DNA from: DASUHT01 sp038230835
Lineage (GTDB): Bacteria > Actinomycetota > Thermoleophilia > Gaiellales > JAICJC01
DNA: 64,000 nucleotides
Assembly: GCA_038230835.1 (NCBI GenBank)
Contig: JBBRMM010000016.1
Span: 20,646 to 84,645, forward strand
Reading direction: 5' to 3'
The notes under the pieces: generated by a model
The model's input: only the letters and a program-made list of their open reading frames with translations
The model's database searches: none
Told to the model about the DNA's origin: nothing
Translations under genes and position numbers: made by a program
Shown: positions 8,871 through 16,373 of the stretch, piece by piece
How the letters are laid out: each line of letters starts with the position of its first letter
How positions within the stretch are numbered: the first letter of the stretch is position 1

Positions 8871-9398
8871 CTAGATCGCGTCGGGTTCGACGGGCTCACC
8901 CTCGAAGGCCTCGACGGAGCCCTCCTCGCCGGCGGCGCCGGGCACCACCATGACCTTGATGGTGGCCTTCACCTCGCCCCACACGGTGACGCTCACGAGG
9001 TGGCTGCCGAGCGTCTTGATCGGCTCTGCGAGCTGCACCTTGCGCCGGTCGACGCGGATCCTCCGCGCCTTCCAGATCGCGTCGGCCACATCGGAGCTGG
9101 TGACCGACCCATACAGGCGATCCTCCACCCCGGCCCGCTCCTTGATGGTGAGCACGGTTCGGTTCAGCGTGTGCGCGATGTCGCGCGCCTGCTCCTCGGT
9201 CTGCGCCTCGTGGCGGCGGCGCAGATCCTCGGCCCGGCGCACCTCCGTCACCCGGGCATCGGTTGCCGCTTCGGCGAGTTGGCGCGGGCCGAGGTAGTTG
9301 CGCAGGAAGCCGTTGGCGACGTTCACGACGTCACCCTTGCGGCCGAGCTTGTCGACGTCCTGAAGCAGGATCGCCTGTGTTGCTTTGCTGGTCATCAC
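8871..9398 (-). CDS. rplI: 50S ribosomal protein L9
   Basis: The 175-aa protein binds 23S rRNA domain V. The N-terminal domain reads ILLQDVDKLGRKGDVVNVANGFLRNYL, the canonical L9 signature. A long connecting helix follows (about residues 42-75), then the C-terminal domain with SVTSSDVADAI. The C-terminus carries an acidic extension (GEEGSVEAFEGEPVEPDAI) beyond the usual 150 residues. Two tandem ATGs (9398, 9395) could start it. It lies between rpsR and dnaB in the conserved cluster. Confidence 0.97.
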   Translation of the reverse strand: MMTSKATQAILLQDVDKLGRKGDVVNVANGFLRNYLGPRQLAEAATDARVTEVRRAEDLRRRHEAQTEEQARDIAHTLNRTVLTIKERAGVEDRLYGSVTSSDVADAIWKARRIRVDRRKVQLAEPIKTLGSHLVSVTVWGEVKATIKVMVVPGAAGEEGSVEAFEGEPVEPDAI

Positions 9399-9509
9399 GT
9401 CCTCGTGGTTCGGGCGGCGATGCCGCCATACGATGGTTGCACGACCGCGCCCGGGCTTCCAGCCCTGCGCGGTTGATTCCGCCGCTCGTTGCGAGAAACT
9501 CGCGCCGAG

Positions 9510-9776
9510 CTAGTTGACGGCGTACGGCAGCAGGGCCATCTCCCGCGCGCGCTTGATGGCGGTCGCGACCTGGCGCTGGTGGCGCCGGCAGGCTCCCGAG
9601 ATCCGGCGCGAGCGGATCTTGCCCTTCTCCGACATGTAGCGGCGGAGCTGGTTGTAGTTCTTGTAGTCGATCTCCTCGACCTTGTCCTTGCAGAAGAAGC
9701 AGGACTTGCGTCGGGTCTGTGCACCGGCGCCGGCCCCTCGCTTGGGAGCCGGTCGCCGTTTGGGCTTCGATGCCAT
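9510..9776 (-). CDS. rpsR: 30S ribosomal protein S18
   Basis: This is an 88-aa basic protein. The body KIRSRRISGACRRHQRQVATAIKRAREMALLPY is the S18 signature. A CFFC pair near residue 26 together with the later Cys/His (ACRRH) makes this the zinc-binding C+ form of S18. It lies 10 bases after ssb and is followed by rplI. The stop-to-rplI gap of about 110 bases shows no other gene. Confidence 0.97.
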   Translation of the reverse strand: MASKPKRRPAPKRGAGAGAQTRRKSCFFCKDKVEEIDYKNYNQLRRYMSEKGKIRSRRISGACRRHQRQVATAIKRAREMALLPYAVN

Positions 9777-9786
9777 GTGAACCTCT

Positions 9787-10227
9787 CTAGAAGGGGATGT
9801 CGTCGTCGGCGGCTGCGCCGCTGAAGGCCTCCACCGGCTCCGGCTTGAGCTCGGCGGTCTGCTTGAAGCCGCCTCCGCCGCCGCCCTCGTTGTCGCCGCG
9901 CGAACCGAGGAACTGGACGGTGTCGGCGACCACCTCGACCTTGGAGCGCTTGGAGCCGTCCTGGCCCTCCCACTCGCTCCACTCCAGGCGGCCGTCGACG
10001 GCCACCGGCCGGCCCTTGCTCAGGTAGTTGGCACAGTTCTCGCCCTGAGCGCCCCACACCTTGATGTCGAAGTAGTTGGGCTTCTCTGTCCACTCGCCGG
10101 AGCTGTCCTTGAACCGGCGGTTGACGGCCAGCCGCAGCCGGCAGACGGACGTGCCGCTGGGCAGCGTGGACAGCTCGGGATCGGCGGTCAGGTTGCCGGT
10201 CAGGATGACGCGATTGATGTTTGCCAC
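9787..10227 (-). CDS. ssb: Single-stranded DNA-binding protein (chromosomal)
   Basis: The 146-aa protein has the OB fold starting ANINRVILTGNLTADPELSTL and continuing through FDIKVWGAQGENCANYLSKGRPVAVDGRL. A Gly-rich linker and the acidic interaction tip DDDIPF end it. The tip recruits replication and repair partners. It lies between rpsF (about 70 bases away) and rpsR (10 bases away), the classical arrangement that balances SSB with S6 and S18. A second SSB without this tip lies at 56667-57035 in the mobile element. Confidence 0.97.
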   Translation of the reverse strand: MANINRVILTGNLTADPELSTLPSGTSVCRLRLAVNRRFKDSSGEWTEKPNYFDIKVWGAQGENCANYLSKGRPVAVDGRLEWSEWEGQDGSKRSKVEVVADTVQFLGSRGDNEGGGGGGFKQTAELKPEPVEAFSGAAADDDIPF

Positions 10228-10299
10228 TTGCGATTCCTCCTCGTGCCTATGGTTTCCGAACGTGTGTTCGATATGATAGGCAGGCGGTCGGACGATGAG

Positions 10300-10650
10300 C
10301 TAGGCGCCGGCTTCGACCGGCTCGGGGTGCGTCTCCGGCGCCTGGGTGGAGCTGTGCTTGTGCCGGTTGACGGCCATGTGCCGCATCACCCCGTCGGTGA
10401 TGGCGAGCACGCGGGTGGCCTCGGCCAGCGCCTCCGGCGGTGCGTCGAAGGTGATTACGTAGTACCACGCGTCGGTCTGGTGGCCGATCTCGTAGGCCAG
10501 CTTGCGCTTGCCCCAAGACTCGGCACCGGCCCACGAGCCGGCGTGTTCGGCAACAGTGGACTTGATGCGGTCGATGATCTCCTGGTGTCGCCCCTCGGCG
10601 ACCTCGGGCTCGATCATCAGCATGATTTCGTACGGATTGATCCTGATCAC
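10300..10650 (-). CDS. rpsF: 30S ribosomal protein S6
   Basis: The protein is recognised from INPYEIMLMIEPEV at the N-terminus, the central SWGKRKLAYEIG, and a C-terminal PEALAEATRVLAITDGVMRHM, all S6 signatures. A short Glu/Pro-rich tail ends it. It is the first gene of the cluster. The start is unclear. The GTG at 10650 lies inside a Shine-Dalgarno sequence identical to the complement of the canonical 16S 3' end (10645-10656). The position an S6 start would normally occupy relative to that site is an ATC codon at 10641. An ATG at 10731 in the same frame has no homologous sequence after it. Confidence 0.93.
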   Translation of the reverse strand: MIRINPYEIMLMIEPEVAEGRHQEIIDRIKSTVAEHAGSWAGAESWGKRKLAYEIGHQTDAWYYVITFDAPPEALAEATRVLAITDGVMRHMAVNRHKHSSTQAPETHPEPVEAGA

Positions 10651-10796
10651 CTCCTTCGGACTGGGCGGCCTCGGCGTGCTGGCGGCCGGCGGCCGCCACT
10701 CCGGCACCGCGATCAGGAGGCGGCGCCACACCGAAGCAGGAAGTGGCTTCGATTGTCGGCGGGAGTATACTCAGCGCTTCCTCAAAGGGGGTTCAC

Positions 10797-11129
10797 GTGC
10801 GCAAGGTGCATTGGTTCGTGGCAGGCGCGGCGGTGGCCGCAGGGGCGCTCGCGGCCGTGCCGATCGTGCGCGCACGTTTGCGCGGCGATGAGTACGACGA
10901 CCTACCGCCGGCCGTGGGACTCGAGCCCGACGCGGTGGTGGATGTGGCTGCGGAAGCTCCCGCTTCGGGGGTGGCCGAGGAGCCGCTCGAGCCGGTGGCT
11001 GCGGCGCCGCACACCGACGAGCAGGCCGATGACCTGCGCGGGCAGATCCAGGAGACACGGACGCGGATGCGTTCGAAGGCGAAGGCCGCCACCGTCACCG
11101 ACGACGAGCCGACCGCCGACCAGGAGTGA
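10797..11129 (+). CDS. Small single-pass membrane protein, function unknown
   Basis: The predicted 110-aa protein starts at a GTG (10797) about 6 bases after an AAAGGGGG ribosome-binding site. Residues 5-25 (WFVAGAAVAAGALAAVPIV) form one membrane-spanning segment. The rest is acidic and Ala/Glu/Pro-rich, ending with Gln/Arg/Lys helices. It diverges from rpsF across about 150 bases. I recognise no family. An in-frame ATG at 10743 lies upstream of the ribosome-binding site and is less likely. Confidence 0.55.
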   Translation: MRKVHWFVAGAAVAAGALAAVPIVRARLRGDEYDDLPPAVGLEPDAVVDVAAEAPASGVAEEPLEPVAAAPHTDEQADDLRGQIQETRTRMRSKAKAATVTDDEPTADQE

Positions 11130-11358
11130 CGACGGCCGCGGCCGGCTCGCGGCGGGCGCCGATGTTGGGGCCGTCCGCCGGCTGACTCCGTCGCTGTGCG
11201 GGCCGGTTGGGTGTTTCCATTTGCGGCAAACCCCGCACGCGGACGTGGGGTATCCGCCTCCGGGTTCAGGGCGCTCTCTGATGCCGACTAGTCGTCGGTG
11301 GCCGAGACTCAGAACACGAGTCACGGTAGACATCCACAGCGACTGAAGGGAGCAGACC

Positions 11359-12006
11359 TTGCGTAAGGTTTTCGAAATCGGAGGCTTCATTGCCGCGATT
11401 GTGCTGATCGCCTTTGGCATCGGCGCCATCGTCATGAGCGTCGATGGCCGTTCCACGGTTCACAACACGCTCGCCCAGGAGCAGATCACCGGGTCGCCCG
11501 ACATGACCCCCGCCGCGATCAGGGCTGAGGCCAAGCAGGCAGGCCTGAACGTGGCGAGCTTGAGCTTCCCGACCATCGCGGTCGCCGGCCAGGCAATCAA
11601 CACCGGTGCGCGGGCGCATGCGTTCGCCGGTTACATGCGCATCCATGCCCTCGAGGCCACGGGTGGCCTGACCTATGCCCAGATGCCGCGTTTCGCGACG
11701 GCCGACGGCAAGGGCACGAACGATCCCGCACTGGCGGTTCAGGTGAACGGCCAGCCGCAGGACAATGCTGCCCGCGGCGTGTGGATCAACGAGACCGCGC
11801 TGGCCACGGCGCTGCAGAGCAGCTACCTGGCCGAGCAGATGTCGCTCTTTGGCATCGTCACCGGGATCGCGCTGCTCCTCAGCGGAATCGGATTCGGCGT
11901 GCTCGCCATGGGCGGCGCACTGCGGAATCGCGAGAACCCGCTTGGGTTCGTCCGCAAGTTCGACCGGGTGCACACCACGGATCGAGCGGCGGTACCCACC
12001 GCATAG
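11359..12006 (+). CDS. Two-pass membrane protein, function unknown
   Basis: This 215-aa protein starts at a TTG (11359), supported by GAAGGGAGC about 9 bases upstream. Residues 8-30 (GGFIAAIVLIAFGIGAIVMS) and about 160-183 (GIVTGIALLLSGIGFGVLAMGG) are transmembrane. The middle 130 residues should lie outside and include an SPDMTPAAIRAEAKQAGLNV helix. I recognise this only as an actinobacterial membrane protein without an assigned role. A strong hairpin follows 22 bases after the stop. Confidence 0.7.
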   Translation: MRKVFEIGGFIAAIVLIAFGIGAIVMSVDGRSTVHNTLAQEQITGSPDMTPAAIRAEAKQAGLNVASLSFPTIAVAGQAINTGARAHAFAGYMRIHALEATGGLTYAQMPRFATADGKGTNDPALAVQVNGQPQDNAARGVWINETALATALQSSYLAEQMSLFGIVTGIALLLSGIGFGVLAMGGALRNRENPLGFVRKFDRVHTTDRAAVPTA

Positions 12007-12028
12007 TTCGACTCGCTCCCAGCAGAAT

Positions 12029-12060
12029 CCGACGGGCCGTCCTCCGGGACGGCCCGTCGG
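12029..12060 (+). terminator. Strong GC hairpin terminator
   Basis: A perfect 14-bp stem (12029-12042 with 12047-12060) is closed by the tetraloop TCCG, a member of the stable UNCG class. It begins 22 bases after the membrane-protein stop. Only a weak T run follows (GTTTCC), so it may act as an intrinsic terminator of the kind seen in GC-rich genomes. It is the last chromosomal feature before the element boundary. Confidence 0.75.
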
Positions 12061-12200
12061 CGTTTCCGGGCGCCGGCGGTTGAGTCGCCGCCGGCATGCG
12101 CGGCGGCGCGTGGACGGGCATGCTGGACGATATGCTGAGACGCCGGTGACGAACCCCCGGACGCAAGCGCAGGCACGTTTCAGGCCCGCAGGAACACCAC

Positions 12201-12241
12201 ATGGAGTGGCACGGGCCCGGTGGCCCATCCGGTCTTCAAAA
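12201..12241 (+). repeat. Left attachment site: orphan 5' half of tRNA-Sec
   Basis: This matches 63275-63315 with two differences in 41 bases, and positions 12208-12241 are identical. It contains an acceptor-like GGAGTGGC (12203-12210), a D-arm and the UCA anticodon loop, but no variable arm, T-arm or 3' acceptor strand follows. GGAGTGGC can pair with the 3' strand at 63361-63368 with one G-U, so this is probably the original chromosomal 5' half, separated from its 3' half by the insertion. Confidence 0.8.
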
Positions 12242-12346
12242 CCGTCAGGCAGCGTCCGGCCAGTTCCGTCTGCTGCCGTCAAGTGGCTTTGCACCAGCGA
12301 TTCGTGCCAGCTAACAGCGAGTGATCACGCGGCGTAGCGCGCAGTA

Positions 12347-12364
12347 GATTCCCAAGGGATTCCC
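12347..12364 (+). repeat. Paired GATTCCC repeats, candidate integrase arm site (left)
   Basis: GATTCCC occurs at 12347-12353 and 12358-12364, an 11-base period (one helical turn), about 105 bases inside the left core. The same pair with the same period lies inside the right end at 63121-63138. Arm-type sites of tyrosine integrases are short repeats of this kind flanking the core; the role is inferred. Confidence 0.55.
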
Positions 12365-12534
12365 ACGAGTGAAGCCGGGCATGACGGATTACGTGCCGGA
12401 CCTCCTGGCGGGGTGAAGAAAGTGATGCACTAGCAGCACCATCCACGACGCCCGCGCGGGCAAGGCCCGCCCGATTCCCCGACCATCGGCACGCGTACCA
12501 TCTCCAACACCGCACACCTACGAGGAGTTGCTTG

Positions 12535-13545
12535 ATGCTCGGGAACTTGCTTCCCAGCCACGGCCGCCTCATCCAAATGACCCGAAGCACAACCCGCTGC
12601 GTCGCCCTCGGGACGATCCTGTTCCTCGCGTCGAGCTGCTCGTCGACTGGCAACGACCGTGTCGTCGACCGGCCAGCGTCTACGCAGCCGGCGGCCACGA
12701 ACACGACGCCAGCGTCCGCGACCCTCGAAGTCACCTTCGCCTACAGCGGTCCAGACGGCCACATCTGGACTGTCAACGCGTCCACCGGCGCACGCTCCCA
12801 GGTCACCCACGGCAACGGCGGGATCGACTTCGACCCGCACTGGTCGCCTGACGGTCGCCAACTCGTGTTCCGTACAGAGCGATTCCACGCTCCCGATCCC
12901 ACTGGCACCGGCTACAACGGCATCTTCGTCGTACGCGCCGACGGCACCGACGAACGTGCCATCAACCCCCCGGGCGGTGGCCTGTTTCCCGCCTGGTCAC
13001 CCGACGGAGCCACCATCATGTTCAGCAGCCCTCGGCCTGACGGCAGCGAAGGCCTCTTCTCGGTCCACCCTGACGGCACCGGCCTGCGCGACCTCGCCAC
13101 CTACGGAGAACACGTCGCCTGGTCCCCAGACGGAACCCAACTCCTCGTCGATCGGAAGGCGCCGGGTCAGCCACAGAACTGGGATATCTGGCGCTCTGCA
13201 GCCGACCTCCACGACCTCCGCCAACTCACGATGGAACCCGGCGACGACCACTTCGGCGCATGGTCGCGAGACGGGCGCCGCATCGTCTTCACCACCCACC
13301 GTTCCGGTACCGGCGACGTCTGGACAATGAACAGCGACGGCAGCCAGCAACGCCCGCTGGTCGTTCGAGACGGCGCACAATCCGCTGAGGCCTGGCTGCC
13401 AGACGGACACATCTTGTTCACCGACTACCCACCAGCGGGAGGAGCCCACTGGTACGCGATCGGTCCGGACGGAACCGGCCTCCGAACCGTTCCGGTTCTT
13501 GAAGGAATCCAAGGACCTGTCGACTGGACACGGCACGGCCATTGA
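12535..13545 (+). CDS. TolB-like beta-propeller lipoprotein
   Basis: The 336-aa predicted exported protein has a lipoprotein signal (VALGTILFLASSC). Repeated PD40/WD40-like blades follow, each with a WSPDG or WSRDG turn (DPHWSPDGRQLVF, FPAWSPDGATIMF, HVAWSPDGTQLLV, FGAWSRDGRRIVF). This is the TolB-type propeller used for protein or ligand contacts at the envelope. GAGGAG 7 bases before ATG 12535 supports this start; an in-frame ATG at 12577 would give a more compact signal peptide. It is the first gene inside the left end of the element and has no obvious operon partner. Confidence 0.8.
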   Translation: MLGNLLPSHGRLIQMTRSTTRCVALGTILFLASSCSSTGNDRVVDRPASTQPAATNTTPASATLEVTFAYSGPDGHIWTVNASTGARSQVTHGNGGIDFDPHWSPDGRQLVFRTERFHAPDPTGTGYNGIFVVRADGTDERAINPPGGGLFPAWSPDGATIMFSSPRPDGSEGLFSVHPDGTGLRDLATYGEHVAWSPDGTQLLVDRKAPGQPQNWDIWRSAADLHDLRQLTMEPGDDHFGAWSRDGRRIVFTTHRSGTGDVWTMNSDGSQQRPLVVRDGAQSAEAWLPDGHILFTDYPPAGGAHWYAIGPDGTGLRTVPVLEGIQGPVDWTRHGH

Positions 13546-13579
13546 CGACCGTGGCGGTGGGGCTCAGCTCCGCGTTCGG

Positions 13580-13721
13580 TGGGTCGGTCGCGGCGCAGCT
13601 GAAAGGAGTCGGACACGTACTTGAGGAAGAGCAGGCCGAGAACCAGGTGCTTGTACTAGGACGACTCGACCGAGCCACGCAGGCGGTCTGCTGCCTCGAA
13701 GAGGGTCTTGGCGAAGGGCAT
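13580..13721 (-). pseudogene. Fragment of type I restriction methylase HsdM
   Basis: The minus strand from 13721 reads MPFAKTLFEAADRLRGSVES, then a Ser and a TAG stop, then YKHLVLGLLFLKYVSDSF and QLRRD. This is the N-terminal helical domain of HsdM-type N6-adenine methylases, normally followed by several hundred residues. The stop falls where the family has a residue, and homology ends near 13580. Nothing of the catalytic domain or of hsdS/hsdR is nearby, so this is a relic of a lost type I system. Confidence 0.75.
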
Positions 13722-13830
13722 AGCGCTGCCTGAAGAGCTGAGGGGCCGGTCCGCCCGGCCGCCTCGCTACATTGACAGACCTCGATGCATGTCCTATCGT
13801 CCTGTATTGAGGAACGTCGATTGAGGAGCG

Positions 13831-14190
13831 ATGGCTATGAAGCTGGTTCAGGAGATCCCGCTGGCGGCGGTCGCGTGCTGCACGCCGGTTGCTGCGCCCG
13901 ACATCACCGCCGAGCAGGCGGGCACGCTCGCGGCGATCTTCAAGGCATTAGCCGACCCGCACCGGGTGCGGATCGTGAACCTCCTGGCAAACGCCGCCGA
14001 GCCCGTGTGCGTCTGCGACTTCATGCCTCAGCTCGGTCTCTCTCAGGGGACGGTGAGCTTCCACTTGAAGAAGCTCCTTGCGGTGGGGCTGCTGGAACGG
14101 GAGCAGCGCGGCACCTGGGCGTACTACTCGCTCAATCGTGACGGACTCGATCGACTGGCCGACGTGTTCGGCCAAGGAGGGCTGACATGA
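13831..14190 (+). CDS. arsR: ArsR-family arsenic-responsive repressor
   Basis: The 119-aa winged-helix repressor has ALADPHRVRIVNLL before the recognition helix LSQGTVSFHLKKL. PVCVCDFM carries the Cys pair in helix alpha-3 that binds As(III) in ArsR, and an additional Cys pair (ACCTP) lies near residue 16. It starts with a proper GAGGAG ribosome-binding site and overlaps arsM by 4 bases, so it probably represses its own arsenic operon. Upstream, ATTGAGGA occurs twice 15 bases apart (13806 and 13821), the second copy overlapping the ribosome-binding site; this may form part of the operator. Confidence 0.9.
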   Translation: MAMKLVQEIPLAAVACCTPVAAPDITAEQAGTLAAIFKALADPHRVRIVNLLANAAEPVCVCDFMPQLGLSQGTVSFHLKKLLAVGLLEREQRGTWAYYSLNRDGLDRLADVFGQGGLT

Positions 14191-15020
14191 CCAACGACAC
14201 CGATCTGCGCGAGGAGGTGCGCCTCCGCTATGCCGAGGCTGCCACCTCCGTCACCACGGGCAGCGGCGCGGCATGCGACTGCTGCCACCCCGGCTCGACA
14301 TGTGCGGAGGAAGGCCACGCCTTCGGGCCGGAGCTCTACGACGCGCTGCATGACGAGGGGCTCCCCGAGACGGCAGTGCTCGCGAGCCTCGGCTGCGGCA
14401 ATCCCACCGCCGTTGCTGAACTGCGCTCCGGCGAGACGGTGCTTGACCTCGGATCGGGTGGCGGCATCGACGTGCTGCTGTCGGCCAGGCGCGTCGGTCC
14501 GACCGGGAAAGTGTACGGGCTTGATATGACCGAGGAGATGCTCGCCTTGGCGATCAGGAACCGCGACGAGGCTGGAGCGACCAACGTCGAGTTCCTCAAG
14601 GGCTACATCGAAGACGTCCCCCTGCCGGCGAACACCGTCGACGTCGTCATCTCCAACTGTGTCATCAACCTTTCGACCGACAAGCCGCGAGTCTTCGCGG
14701 AGATGCGCCGCGTCCTTCGGCCCGGCGGACGCCTGGGCATCAGCGATGTCGTGGCCGACAACGACCTCACGGCCGGGCAACGCGCAGAGCGCGGTACCTA
14801 CGTCGGGTGCATCGCCGGAGCACTGTCGTTCGAGGAGTACGAGGCCGGTCTCCGTGCCGCGGGGTTCGAGGACATCAGCATCACCCCCACGCACGAGTCT
14901 ATGCCCGGCATGCACTCAGCGATCATCAAGGCGACGAGGTCACCGGCTGCCGTTGAGGCGACGGCTCCAGTGGCTCTTTCACAGCGCGAGCTGCCGGTCG
15001 CTCAGAAGTCATGCTGCTGA
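14187..15020 (+). CDS. arsM: Arsenite S-adenosylmethyltransferase
   Basis: The 277-aa enzyme methylates As(III) with SAM to methylated arsenicals. The SAM-binding motif I is VLDLGSGGGIDVLLSA (near 91-106). Two conserved Cys sit in ISNCVINL and YVGCIAGA, matching the As-binding Cys pair of known ArsM proteins. The N-terminus has a CDCC cluster and the C-terminus ends in CC; extra Cys pairs of this kind are common in the family. It overlaps arsR by 4 bases and precedes the aquaporin by 20 bases. Confidence 0.93.
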   Translation: MTNDTDLREEVRLRYAEAATSVTTGSGAACDCCHPGSTCAEEGHAFGPELYDALHDEGLPETAVLASLGCGNPTAVAELRSGETVLDLGSGGGIDVLLSARRVGPTGKVYGLDMTEEMLALAIRNRDEAGATNVEFLKGYIEDVPLPANTVDVVISNCVINLSTDKPRVFAEMRRVLRPGGRLGISDVVADNDLTAGQRAERGTYVGCIAGALSFEEYEAGLRAAGFEDISITPTHESMPGMHSAIIKATRSPAAVEATAPVALSQRELPVAQKSCC

Positions 15021-15040
15021 GCGGAGCCTGAGGAGCGGTC

Positions 15041-15781
15041 GTGACCCAATCACTCAGCCGCCGGGCACTTGCCGAGTTCATCGGCACGGCCTTCCTACTT
15101 ATGGCCGTGATCGGCTCGGGCATCGCCGCGTCTCGCCTGAGTCCGAACGACGTCGGACTCGAGCTGCTCGAGAACGCGGCCGCGACCGGGGCAGCGCTAG
15201 TGGCCATCATCCTCGCGGTGGGCGCCGTGTCGGGTGCCCACCTCAACCCGGTCATCACCCTTCTCGACCGCGTGTTCGGCGGCATGTCCACGAAGGCGGC
15301 GGGCGTCTACATCGGCGCGCAGATCGCGGGCGGGATCGTCGGCGCGATCCTTGCCAATCTCATGTTCGGCCTGCCCGCGATCGAGGTCTCGACGCACGTG
15401 CGAAGCGGTGGGGGGATGTGGCTCGGCGAGGTCATCGCGACTTTCGGTCTCGCGCTCGTCGTCTTCGGCGTCGTGCGCTCCGGGCGTCCCGGCGTCGCGC
15501 CATTTGCCGTCGGTGCCTACATCGTGGCGGCGTATTTCTTCACGTCGTCGACGAGCTTCGCCAATCCGGCCGTCACCATCGCACGGACCCTCTCCAACAC
15601 GTTCGCCGGTATCGCCCCAGCATCCGTTCCGGCCTTCGTGGCGTTCCAACTCGTCGGCGCCGCTATCGCCGTCGCGGCTATCCGACTTCTCTACCCCCAA
15701 GCGAGCGAGTTTGCCGAGCAGATCCTTGTCCCGCACGATGAGGCACTCGCTGAGGCGCCCACCGAAGGAGGTGCCTCATGA
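15041..15781 (+). CDS. Aquaporin/aquaglyceroporin-family channel of the ars operon
   Basis: The 246-aa six-span channel has two half-helix motifs, AHLNPVITL (about residue 70) and SFANPAVTIAR (about 182), the NPA boxes of MIP channels (the first as NPV). In ars operons such channels (AqpS type) let arsenite leave the cell after arsenate reduction, in place of an ArsB/Acr3 pump. No other arsenite pump is visible in this operon. The GTG at 15041 is preceded by GAGGAG. Confidence 0.88.
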   Translation: MTQSLSRRALAEFIGTAFLLMAVIGSGIAASRLSPNDVGLELLENAAATGAALVAIILAVGAVSGAHLNPVITLLDRVFGGMSTKAAGVYIGAQIAGGIVGAILANLMFGLPAIEVSTHVRSGGGMWLGEVIATFGLALVVFGVVRSGRPGVAPFAVGAYIVAAYFFTSSTSFANPAVTIARTLSNTFAGIAPASVPAFVAFQLVGAAIAVAAIRLLYPQASEFAEQILVPHDEALAEAPTEGGAS

Positions 15782-15845
15782 CCGATCCGAGGCTCGTCCC
15801 GCCAGACAGCGCCTGCGCGCCGTGGCCCACACAGAAGGGAAGCTC

Positions 15846-16256
15846 ATGAACGAAACGCCGGAGGTTCTATTCGTCTGCGTCCACAACGCCGGGCGTAGCC
15901 AGATGGCTGCTGCCCTCCTCGACCATCACGCGAAGGGGCAAGTCCACGTCAGCTCAGCAGGAAGCACTCCGGCCGACGAGATCAACCCGGCGGTAGTTCA
16001 GGTCATGGCCGAGGTCGGGATCGACATATCAAAGAAGTTCCCCAAGCCTCTCACCGACGAGGTAGTCCGCGATGCCGATGCCGTCGTCACGATGGGCTGC
16101 GGCGACGCGTGCGTAATCTACCCCGGCAAGCGCTACCTCGATTGGGAGCTGACTGACCCGGCCGGCAAGAGCGCCGAGGAGGTCAGGCCGATCCGCGACG
16201 AGATCGACCGGCGGGTGCGGGCGCTGCTGAAGGAGCTGGTCTCGGCCGCGACCTGA
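15846..16256 (+). CDS. arsC: Arsenate reductase, low-molecular-weight phosphatase type
   Basis: This 136-aa enzyme reduces As(V) to As(III). The P-loop is CVHNAGRSQ (CX5R) near residues 11-19, and MGCGDACVIYPG carries the resolving Cys residues. DWELTDPAGKS holds the Asp general acid (a DP loop). The fold is the LMW tyrosine phosphatase type, not the glutaredoxin type. Whether thioredoxin or mycothiol recycles it cannot be read. GAAGGGAAG precedes the ATG at 15846. It completes arsR-arsM-aquaporin-arsC. Confidence 0.92.
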   Translation: MNETPEVLFVCVHNAGRSQMAAALLDHHAKGQVHVSSAGSTPADEINPAVVQVMAEVGIDISKKFPKPLTDEVVRDADAVVTMGCGDACVIYPGKRYLDWELTDPAGKSAEEVRPIRDEIDRRVRALLKELVSAAT

Positions 16257-16373
16257 CGGGTCCCGGCCACCCGCGCCGTCGCGCGCTGAATCGCTGGCCG
16301 CTGCTGCGGGGGTCCGAGGTCACGAACGTCGCCGCCATGATCCGTTTGCCGACGGACGGGGCTAACGGTGGCG

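Noticed and set aside
12203..12330. A second complete tRNA-Sec at the left end
   Set aside because: The 5' half and anticodon loop are present, but no T-arm with TTCGA and no 3' acceptor strand complementary to GGAGTGGC follow, so it is an orphan half.
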